DNA from: Spongospora subterranea
Taxonomy: Eukaryota > Endomyxa > Phytomyxea > Plasmodiophorida > Plasmodiophoridae
Reading direction: 5' to 3'
NCBI GenBank assembly: GCA_900404475.1
Contig: OUQQ01000697.1
Span: forward strand, 1,702 to 11,766
DNA: 10,065 nt
Part shown: piece after piece, positions 1 to 5,739 of the stretch
How the letters are laid out: every line of letters starts with the position of its first letter
Numbering within the stretch: the stretch's first letter is position 1
The notes under the pieces: generated by a model
What the model saw: the letters and a program-made list of their open reading frames with translations, nothing else
The model's database searches: none
Told to the model about the DNA's origin: nothing
Made by a program: the position numbers and the translations under genes

Positions 1-65
1 TATCAATAATGTTGCCGATGTGAGCCCTGACCTCACCGTAAACAACATTCAGTGGTTATAACATA

Positions 66-473
66 TGTGTTATCCACTGACGGTTGCTGGGCGGCCGCGT
101 TTCGTCCATGAACACATTTTACAACTGCCACCCTGATCGCAAAACAAATTACGAAGAATATCGATTGTCACGAGATGAATCGCACAAACATGTTTGATCG
201 AAAAGCTTCAAATGTAGAGGCGAAGAGCGCCCTGTTTCACGGTCAACAGCATTCATTGATCATATACTTATTTGTTATCCACGTACGATTTTTGGCCGAC
301 CGTGATTCGTCCATTTGAGTCAGGACCACCAGCACCATCATGCACAGCAGCTAGATGTTTCAAAACATATTCCACAACTGCCACCCTGATCGCAACAGAA
401 ATTACGAAGGATATCGATTGTCAACAGATGAATGGCACAAACATGTTTGATCGAACAGCTTCAAATATAGGGG
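66..473. repeat. Two direct copies of a roughly 150- to 200-base unit
   Basis: The segment about 66-220 is repeated at about 271-473. The best part, 122-219 against 375-472 (offset 253), shares long stretches such as caactgccaccctgatcgca and acaaacatgtttgatcga. The left parts align at offset 205, so the second copy carries an extra stretch of about 48 bases near 316-365. A third, more diverged copy lies at 926-1041. On the minus strand all three encode a similar peptide: TFEAFRSNMFV, IFEAVRSNMFV and IFRAVRSRSYL respectively. The unit therefore seems to be part of a duplicated protein-coding module in the ankyrin region. Confidence 0.7.
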
Positions 474-479
474 TTTCTC

Positions 480-1253
480 CAAAACTATCTACTGCGTTGA
501 TCGCGGCAGGAAATTTCTGACAGATGATGTCGATTGCATCGATGCTGTAAACTCACTCAGTGTTGGGTGACTTTGACCAACAGAATCGGCGACATACTGG
601 CCATATTTAGTAGCAATGTGAAGTACAGTAACCCCATTCTCTGTTGTTGATATCATCGCATCAGCTCCATTTTTTAAGAGACACAGCACTATATCCCTTT
701 TGACGGAACAACATCAACGGATTTATCGATATCAAATAAATGTACCAAACCAGTATTGGAGATTGGCGGCCACAATCATTGGTGTCTGTCCATATTGATT
801 CTTCGCATCAATGATGTGGGCGATGTTCGTCCTTCGAGACCGTAACCAGCAGTTATTGATTGACCAGATTTATGAACCTGTTTTAACTTACAATTTGTGG
901 TCGGCCGAATTTGGCATATCACAAACGACATTCAAAGCATATTCGATAGCTTCCACCCTGAGGCAATAGAAACTTATTAGGAGATCGACTGTCACCACAA
1001 GAAATAGCAAATACGATCTTGATCTGACGGCTCTGAAGATAAGAGATTCTTCGTAGGAGTTTTGTGCGTTGATCGCCATAGGAATGGTGTCACAGTGGCC
1101 ATGTTCAGCAGCAATGTCATCATCAGCTAAAATCGGCTTATAAAACAATATCATAGAGATCAACAAAATGAACAATTCGCTGCGCCATTGCCACAACATC
1201 GTGAACAAATGCAAACCAGAGATTGTAAAATGAGAGAGGTCGATCGATGTCAA
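480..1253 (-). pseudogene. Decayed ankyrin-repeat coding sequence
   Basis: On the minus strand, about 820-745 reads HIIDAKNQYGQTPMIVAANL, the classic ankyrin loop and first helix (N-x2-G-x-TP-x3-A). About 690-590 reads CLLKNGADAMISTTENGVTV and then LHIATKYGQYVA, which is the end of one ankyrin repeat (LL-x-NGAD) and most of the next. Between them the frame has stops and shifts. The upstream segment 1253-888 reads DDDIAAEHGHCDTIPMAINA and IFRAVRSRSYLLFLVV, a more diverged repeat-like piece in an open frame of 121 codons. Ankyrin repeats mediate protein binding and tell little about the specific role. Stops inside repeats and lost phase indicate a pseudogene or a gene fragment, though some breaks could be introns. 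Confidence 0.55.
926..1041. repeat. Third, diverged copy of the left-end unit
   Basis: This stretch aligns with 364-472, including shared tccaccctga and gatcgactgtca-like blocks, at a visibly lower identity than the first two copies share. Its minus-strand translation, IFRAVRSRSYLLFLVV, keeps the IFxAVRS start seen in the second copy and is free of stops here. The second copy has a stop at the corresponding place. This copy may therefore be nearer the ancestral coding form. Confidence 0.5.
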
Positions 1254-1500
1254 AGTTTACGGACTTCACGCATACTTTTACGGAGTTTCAATGTTGTCTG
1301 TAGTACCAGTGGTGACAGGCGCTAATATCAAGTGTCAGTTTCGTCCGGGGAAGTTGCGGTAAACAGGGGATTTTGCTTGAAATTGGGCTGCTATCGATCA
1401 GTAGTAAATTTTTTAATGGAATCTCTCAGCGTGTTTGTGTGTTTTGCCGCTTTGTTGAGATGGTGGTTTTGATGATTGTTGAAACATAGTCACTGTTTAA
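1254..1500. other. No gene seen
   Basis: Between the ankyrin-like segment and the minus-strand open frames I find no coding frame of useful length, no repeat and no recognisable RNA gene. It could be intron or intergenic DNA. Confidence 0.4.
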
Positions 1501-1717
1501 GTTAGCGTGGGCTTCCAGCTTTGGACGAAGGGGAGAAATATTTGGTTGCAAATCGTGCTGATCTGTCGAGATCCATGATCAGAGAAATGAGTCGATCTGC
1601 AACAAAAAAGCCTACCAATACGTCCAGACTCACAACCAAGACGTGGCGTTGCTGATGCTGATCTGACTTCGCGAATATTAACAGGCCATCCGGCAGGGCA
1701 AGGAAATGACCTGTCAA
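1500..1717 (-). CDS. Short open frame after the C2H2-like segment, doubtful
   Basis: A 71-codon minus-strand frame reads HVLVVSLDVLVGFFVADRLI, a hydrophobic stretch that could be one membrane span, then SLIMDLDRSARFATKYF and a Ser/Lys/Arg tail before a stop. It overlaps the end of the preceding frame by four bases and has no visible splice link to it. It may be a further exon of the same gene or a chance open frame; I cannot choose between the two. Confidence 0.15.
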
Positions 1718-2210
1718 AATCGCCTAGATACGCACGAAATCAACATTTGGATACGCAATTCATCATAGCTTCTTTGCAAACCCCGTTTACGATGAAGAGT
1801 TTTGTGCCGCGTGCTGTTTTTATACCACAGGCAACAAATTTTACAGAAATACGGATCAGCTTTCTTGGTTGAACGTTGGGCAAATAATGCACCCACCACT
1901 ATGTGAATACAATCAGATATTAATTCATTATTTTGAGTTGAAAATACAATGACAGCGCAAACGATAACCTACCAAATGTAAGTAAAGGACCTTGGCATAC
2001 ACAATTTGATTGGGGGCATCTGGTCTGTTCCGGGTTAGAGAACGTTCGTCCTCTAACCATATCTTCCATTCTTTTCACCACACTAACAATGCCCGGAAGT
2101 GCCAGATCTGTCTCCGGATATTGAGAAAGAAGGTCAAGCAACGAGCGTGCTGCTGAACGAAGGCGATTCTTCATCGTTTGGTTTGTCAAATTAATGGAGC
2201 TATCAGCCAT
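1714..2210 (-). CDS. Unidentified two-exon minus-strand segment with a C2H2-like cluster
   Basis: From an ATG at 2210 the minus strand reads MADSSINLTNQTMKNRLRSA, SLLDLLSQYPETDLALPGIV, VVKRMEDMVRGRTF and CPQSNCVCQ. A donor gtaggt at 1972 and an acceptor cacatag ending at 1899 remove 74 bases and keep the frame into ALFAQRSTKKADPYFC. That exon carries CKICCLWYKNSTRHKTLH, a Cys-x2-Cys then His-x4-His spacing close to a C2H2 zinc finger though without the usual hydrophobic core, and stops at 1716-1714. The ATG could be a true start or an internal Met, since candidate exons of the same orientation lie just upstream. No family is recognised. The splice-phase agreement makes real (or recently real) coding sequence likely. 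Confidence 0.4.
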
Positions 2211-2300
2211 TTTCCCGAGTAATTACTGAGACCAACTCCACTCCGCTTTAGACTGCGTAAGTCACGCATCGAACTGATGACGATCGAAATCAATTGAGTC

Positions 2301-2900
2301 TTATAATGCATAAACCAATATGGATCCGTCACTTTTCTTGGTATTGGCAATTTTGGCCTGCTCAAATTCATCGAAAATTCTAGTACACCTAGTGAGGAAA
2401 TCTTGAGTTCGTCTACAGGAGAGATAAAATCTTGCTGTTTTACGGAATGGCTTGATACTTGATCCGCAAGCTTTGAACTCCAAACCTGACAGATCTAAGA
2501 TTGAAAGCTCGCGGTCACAAGTTTCATACCCTATTTGCTGAAATGTACCAACTTGTTTTTCGCAACGATGAACAAAACACCTCAAATTGGTCGTGCACTT
2601 TGAAATAGAATCTTTTATGACTAGCGGACAGCGCAGAGGCGTCACATGACCGATATGTTTCGATGAATTCTTTAGCCAGAGGGAGCTTCATGTCAATATG
2701 AACAAAGCTGTTTGTAAGTTCGAGTAACCTGGAGGACGTCGTCGTCACTCAATAAATGACCCATTTTGTTCGGCTTTGCGTGATCATGTGACCTTTCGTT
2801 TCCGCTTTTATCAGGACAGTGCCCACGTCCTAGGCAGGAACTATAATGAAAGCTACTTTGACAGAAAGGAGGGCCCCAACGAGCCTGGAGCTCGCTAGGG
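2301..2900 (-). CDS. Candidate exons of an unidentified minus-strand gene (middle part)
   Basis: Minus-strand segments continue in the same direction. After a ctccag acceptor near 2892 the frame reads ARWGPPFCQSSFHYSSCLGR and GHCPDKSGNER, a Cys/His-rich piece that could bind metal but fits no named finger. A further segment, 2720-2581, reads HIDMKLPLAKEFIETYRSCD and SASHKRFYFKVHDQFE. A 43-base intron (2580-2538, gtgttt to tttcag) joins it in phase to IGYETCDRELSILDLSGLEF, SIKPFRKTARFYLSCRRTQD and RCTRIFDEFEQAKIA. This last frame ends in a TAA at about 2301 or splices out at gtttat at 2315. The segments look like an alpha-helical domain, but I do not recognise it. Coding is inferred from frame length, composition and matched splice phases. 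Confidence 0.4.
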
Positions 2901-2940
2901 TCTTTACGGCAACATATTACCAGACATTCAAGAACCGGCA

Positions 2941-3423
2941 AGCAAGTTTGTTTGAAATTTCAAACAGTTGTGACGTAGCTCTGCGCTGAACTTGGGACGG
3001 GACCATCTGCCAAAACTTTCGAATTGAGGATGCATGTTTCCAGGGTGATATGAGACTTCACGATCTCGCTGGACACATGAATATTGATCAAGGGCAGGTC
3101 GATCTCAGCGGTGTCACTCAGCGCCGAATACCCAAACAACGGTTCCTTTTCGGTTAAGGAACCTTGGAGGTACTGAAACTTGTATGGACTCGGTTGACTT
3201 CAGTTTGCAAATGATCACGTTGCAATATCAGCGAAACATAGACAAAGCGGATCAAAGAATTTCCTACAAGGAAGCAACAAAAACTTTGATAGTTTATCAT
3301 ATAACTTAGGTGGTAGTTCAAAAGATTGCTGAGACTTGTCCACCTCTCCAGAAGAATTTGTTTCGGGTTGTTGTTGAAATGAGTCCGGATTGACATCCTG
3401 GGTACATCAGCAGAGATGATCAC
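2941..3423 (-). CDS. Candidate exons of an unidentified minus-strand gene (5' part)
   Basis: Two protein-like segments are seen on the minus strand. One begins after a gtacccag acceptor at about 3390 and reads DVNPDSFQQQPETNSSGEVD, then SFELPPKLYDKLSKF, a Gln/Ser/Pro-rich linker followed by a helix. The next begins after tttcag at about 3174 and stays open to about 2970, reading YLQGSLTEKEPLFGYSALSD, EIDLPLINIHVSSEIV and ITLETCILNSKVLADGPVP. Their composition is much more protein-like than the competing frames, including the ATG-led frame at 3423-3154. I could not name a family, and the exact splice joins between these two segments are not settled. The segments may belong with the open pieces further along the minus strand. 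Confidence 0.35.
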
Positions 3424-3639
3424 AAAATCCTGGACAGTTTCTTATTCGCACGAGATTTTTTGAAATTTTTTGCGGAGGCTGATTTTTGAAAATCAGTAAA
3501 TTTGCGTTGTACTCGATCATGCAATAGAAATGAGCGCTTTCTTGGCGTTCAAAGCACTGTTGAGATTGAGCCTGATTCGACCCCGTGATGAAATCCCAAT
3601 CCTGAAAAGCAGTGAGTAAACCAAATGACGGTGTAGTTT

Positions 3640-3790
3640 CTTTGCAACTGGCCGAACATAGTCGTTCCCGAACAATCCGACCGCAGCAACGAATTCGATG
3701 TAATTGTATAATCGCTTGGTCAGCAATTCTTTTTTCATCGGTTTTCCGTTGTCTTTCGGCTTTGTGAACGCGATCTTCGATTTATTTCGT
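3640..3790 (+). mobile_element. Second, inverted Penelope-like RT fragment
   Basis: The + strand here matches the minus-strand RT copy at about 4593-4720. Over a core of 64 bases (reverse complement of about 3700-3765 against + 4601-4664) I count roughly 54 identities, and weaker similarity extends leftwards to about 3640. Translated in the RT sense it gives LYNRLVSNSFFIGFPLSFGF, parallel to YDRLVSTSFSIGFPLSFEVF in the other copy, which sits just upstream of motif A. Motif A itself is missing: similarity is lost near 3770. It is therefore a short 5'-part RT piece in the opposite orientation. The minus-strand open frame across 3813-3517 is the antisense shadow of this piece. Confidence 0.7.
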
Positions 3791-3837
3791 TGCGAAATTA
3801 ACTGAGATGTCATCTAAAACGGACTTTAAGATCGAGT

Positions 3838-4218
3838 TTAGCGTGTCTTCATGACTTGACTGTCAATTTCTGTCTGGACGAGTAGCACGTTTCCAATGAC
3901 GGCGACCGTGAAGTTGAGATAATCGGTTCTCGTTGCTCTTATTGTCGCTACAGTGGCTTCAAGAGTTTTTATAGCACGTGACAATTTGTCTTTTCTAATA
4001 GCAATTGTGTTTTCAATAACTTGCTTTGATTTGCGGTTTGATCGGGATAATGGATCTGCATAGCTTTGAGAGGTTTCTCCAGATAACAGCTTTCGGGAGA
4101 AAGAATCGCTGTACGTGCAGATTCTGTAGTATTCGTCAATCTGGTATCGATGCCTGCGACCTTGAATTGGATAGCGGCTTGATGTTTGGCCGATTGGAAG
4201 ATGTATTCTAGCATGACC
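3838..4218 (-). CDS. Open segment of unknown origin between the two PLE pieces
   Basis: A minus-strand frame of about 126 codons is open from just after a stop at about 4219 to a TAA at 3840-3838, with no ATG near its start. It is rich in Lys, Arg, Thr and Ser and includes KDKLSRAIKTLEATVATI and TDYLNFTVAVIGNVLLVQTE, a charged helix followed by a hydrophobic patch. It has no RT, nuclease or gag motif that I recognise, and it is not in frame with the neighbouring RT. It may be a host exon, part of the element, or a chance open frame. A shorter overlapping frame (4214-3969) is also open, so the coding frame is uncertain. Confidence 0.25.
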   Translation of the reverse strand, partial: GHARIHLPIGQTSSRYPIQGRRHRYQIDEYYRICTYSDSFSRKLLSGETSQSYADPLSRSNRKSKQVIENTIAIRKDKLSRAIKTLEATVATIRATRTDYLNFTVAVIGNVLLVQTEIDSQVMKTR

Positions 4219-4315
4219 CTAACACCATTCAGGGATACATTAAAGGTGAACTTCTTTGCCTTTTAAGAAAGAACTCACTTGATTATTGATGTTTGGCCGA
4301 TTGGATGATGTAATT
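4179..4315. repeat. 30-base direct repeat pair, spaced 107 bases
   Basis: The sequence ttgatgtttggccgattgga occurs at 4179-4198 and again, identically, at 4286-4305. The similarity continues for about ten more bases with small differences (gatgta shared). The pair sits just downstream (in the RT sense) of the broken RT motif B. It could be the edge of a local duplication or a deletion scar in the PLE; the sequence does not show which. Confidence 0.7.
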
Positions 4316-4370
4316 CACAATTGACTAGTGAGACAACCAGGGGAGAGAATGTAGCATTTCTTTAGTAATG

Positions 4371-4958
4371 TCCCATCGCGATACCGTCTTTCTGTCTGTA
4401 AATGTTTGGACCAAACCAGAAGTAGTTATTGTTACAGATGAAACTGAAGGTTTTTACATGGATGGGGGTTCTTTGTGGTGTTCTGAATGATTTCGTGTAG
4501 ACGGTTGAGCTTCATGTTGGTGTAGAGACTACTAACATCGGCGGTGACTAGCACATGATCGTCTGGGATTATGATGTTTTCCAAACGATTGATGAATACT
4601 TCGAAAGACAAAGGAAAGCCGATGGAAAACGAAGTGCTAACCAAGCGATCATACAATCAACTCGAGCAGATCTTACAAAGACTATTCGTCAGGCCATTAA
4701 ACAACACTCCAGTAAGCCAAAAAATGCTCAAGGCGAACGTTGTCAGGAGGATTGACCATTTGGTAGTGATCCAGGGGGAGCACCAATAATGGGTCTGCTT
4801 GAAGTACCCGGTTTATGAAGTTTCGGAAGGATGTGAAATTTGGGTAGTTTTTCAAGTGGGCAGTCTTCGAGAAATTTGTCCATCTGTTTCGTACATTCCA
4901 TGGCGAAATCATCCTTAAGTTCGTAGTATTCTTCTTTAAGGAATTGAATGAGGATGTT
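4371..4958 (-). mobile_element. Penelope-like element reverse transcriptase, frameshifted relic
   Basis: Three minus-strand segments line up in the order of a Penelope-like (PLE) reverse transcriptase. The first, 4958-4743, reads ELKDDFAMECTKQMDKF, then LPKFHILPKLHKPGTSSRPI and GAPPGSL, the family's fingers region, and ends in a stop. The second, 4656-4432 in another frame, reads YDRLVSTSFSIGFPLSFEVF and then VTADVSSLYTN, which is motif A with its catalytic Asp. The third, about 4436-4371, back in the first frame, reads NNYFWFGPNIYRQKDGIAMG, which is motif B. At least two frame changes separate them, at about 4745-4660 and about 4436. After GIAMG a stop follows almost at once; no YVDD (motif C) and no GIY-YIG endonuclease block were found. 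PLEs use the RT with a GIY-YIG nuclease to insert new copies; this copy cannot encode an intact enzyme. Confidence 0.85.
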
Positions 4959-5030
4959 CTAGAAATTGGTGCAGATGGGCTCGTAAATATCTTGGTTATT
5001 CAGATGTTTCAGGACTATCTACTGTAGCTA

Positions 5031-5122
5031 CAATCGCGGGAGGTCTATCTGTCAGTCGACAACGAACTCCCGCGATTGATCTGTCAGTCGACAACGAACT
5101 CCCACGATTGATCCATCAGTCG
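5031..5122. repeat. 32-base tandem repeat with an inverted arm
   Basis: A 32-base unit starting tctgtcagtcgacaacgaac lies at 5048-5079 and 5080-5111 with one mismatch, followed by an 11-base partial third copy (5112-5122). Just before it, caatcgcgggag at 5031-5042 is the exact reverse complement of ctcccgcgattg at 5067-5078, so the DNA can form a 12-bp stem. The repeat lies between the PLE relic (upstream in the RT sense) and the unidentified + strand exons. It may belong to the element's 5' region. Confidence 0.8.
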
Positions 5123-5185
5123 CTAGTGTACACATGCGCACTGTCAGGTTTGACTTTAGGGTACGTGTGCTAAAGGATCCCCCTG

Positions 5186-5525
5186 AATATCCGCCATTGC
5201 CAGCTTCGTTGATTATGTGTTCCCGAAAGCTCCTTTGCAAACCCAGCTTAACTCGAATATTCAGTTGATGGACGCAAGGCATGAGTCCATTAACGTATGG
5301 ATGAGAAACTTTGGATGTCTGTCAATGCGTTTGTTCAGGTACGGACGGAATTTTCATCCAACTTGTTTCACAGCTTGCGTTATATCTGGTGCAGTTGCTG
5401 ATGAAAACCGAGCCACTTTTTGATCTTATTCCGGGACTGAAAAAAAAAACGAGAAACTGCTCGCCGACATGGAGAGTAAATACAACTGTAAAAAAATAAA
5501 AATTGTGGCTGTTGATTCGGCGTAA
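5186..5525 (+). CDS. Last two exons of an unidentified gene, with a probable frame slip
   Basis: An open frame from about 5186 reads through FVDYVFPKAPLQTQ and LMDARHESIN, then meets a donor gtatgg at 5295. The acceptor tttcacag ending at 5373 restores a phase-0 exon reading LALYLVQLLMKTEPLFDLIP. Ten A residues follow at 5440-5449. The frame entering the run soon loses its protein-like character, while the frame shifted by one reads NEKLLADMESKYNCKKIKIV and stops at 5523-5525. Joined, this gives a plausible helix-rich C terminus of about 85 codons. The slip may be a sequencing error in the homopolymer, a real mutation, or a sign of a pseudogene. I do not recognise the family. No 5' exons are visible to the left, where repeats and PLE sequence begin, so the gene may be truncated or have a distant upstream part. 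Confidence 0.4.
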
Positions 5526-5739
5526 ATCAAGCTACTCTTCGCAAAAAGTGAGTCTTACCGCAGCCTCCTGCGCGCGTCATTCCCACGCTGTAAATTAGTG
5601 AACACGTATTTAGTATGTAAATAAATAAATACACCTACACAAACTTGTGCAGTTAAGCCGTCATTTCTGCCTTAAGTCTGCGTTTTGTTGGCAAAACCAA
5701 GAACGGTTGGTCTGCCAACCTCCCCGCCCATTGGCAGCG
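5526..5739 (+). promoter_or_regulatory. Intergenic region and Dopey 5' leader with possible trans-splice acceptor
   Basis: This 214-base gap separates the stop at 5523-5525 from the Dopey ATG at 5740. The stretch before the ATG is pyrimidine-rich and ends in ttggcag at 5731-5737, only two bases before the start codon. That would suit a 3' splice site, either for a spliced leader (if this is a nematode) or for a 5' UTR intron. A second cag at about 5650-5652 could serve the same purpose. I see no clear TATA box. The ATG was chosen because it opens the frame that joins in phase to the conserved exons; the first 32 codons (Ser/Arg/Ala/Gln-rich) are typical of a variable N terminus. Confidence 0.4.
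5620..5629 (+). terminator. Two overlapping AATAAA polyadenylation signals
   Basis: AATAAA occurs at 5620-5625 and again at 5624-5629, about 95 bases after the TAA at 5523-5525 and before the Dopey start. The position fits the 3' UTR of the upstream + strand gene fragment. The hexamer also arises by chance in AT-rich DNA, and another copy overlaps the end of that coding frame at about 5493. Confidence 0.45.

Noticed and set aside
272..520. 82-codon + strand open frame
   Set aside because: It runs antisense to the repeat units that encode ankyrin-region peptides on the minus strand, and it shows no domain.
2274..2290. ctgatga followed closely by gaaa, resembling a hammerhead ribozyme core, which PLEs can carry
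   Set aside because: Only four or five bases separate the two core boxes, so there is no room for stem II, and I found no matching stems I and III.
3154..3423. ATG-led 89-codon minus-strand frame
   Set aside because: Another frame over the same bases (DVNPDSFQQQPE..., then YLQGSLTEKEPLFGY) has better composition and usable acceptors. The ATG frame might still supply a part, but I did not favour it.
3517..3813. 98-codon minus-strand open frame
   Set aside because: It is the antisense of the inverted PLE fragment: the other copy of the same DNA encodes reverse transcriptase on the opposite strand.
4555..4789. Two + strand open frames with Lys/Gln-rich sequence
   Set aside because: They run antisense to the RT region that carries the PKFHILPKLHKPG and DVSSLYTN blocks on the minus strand.
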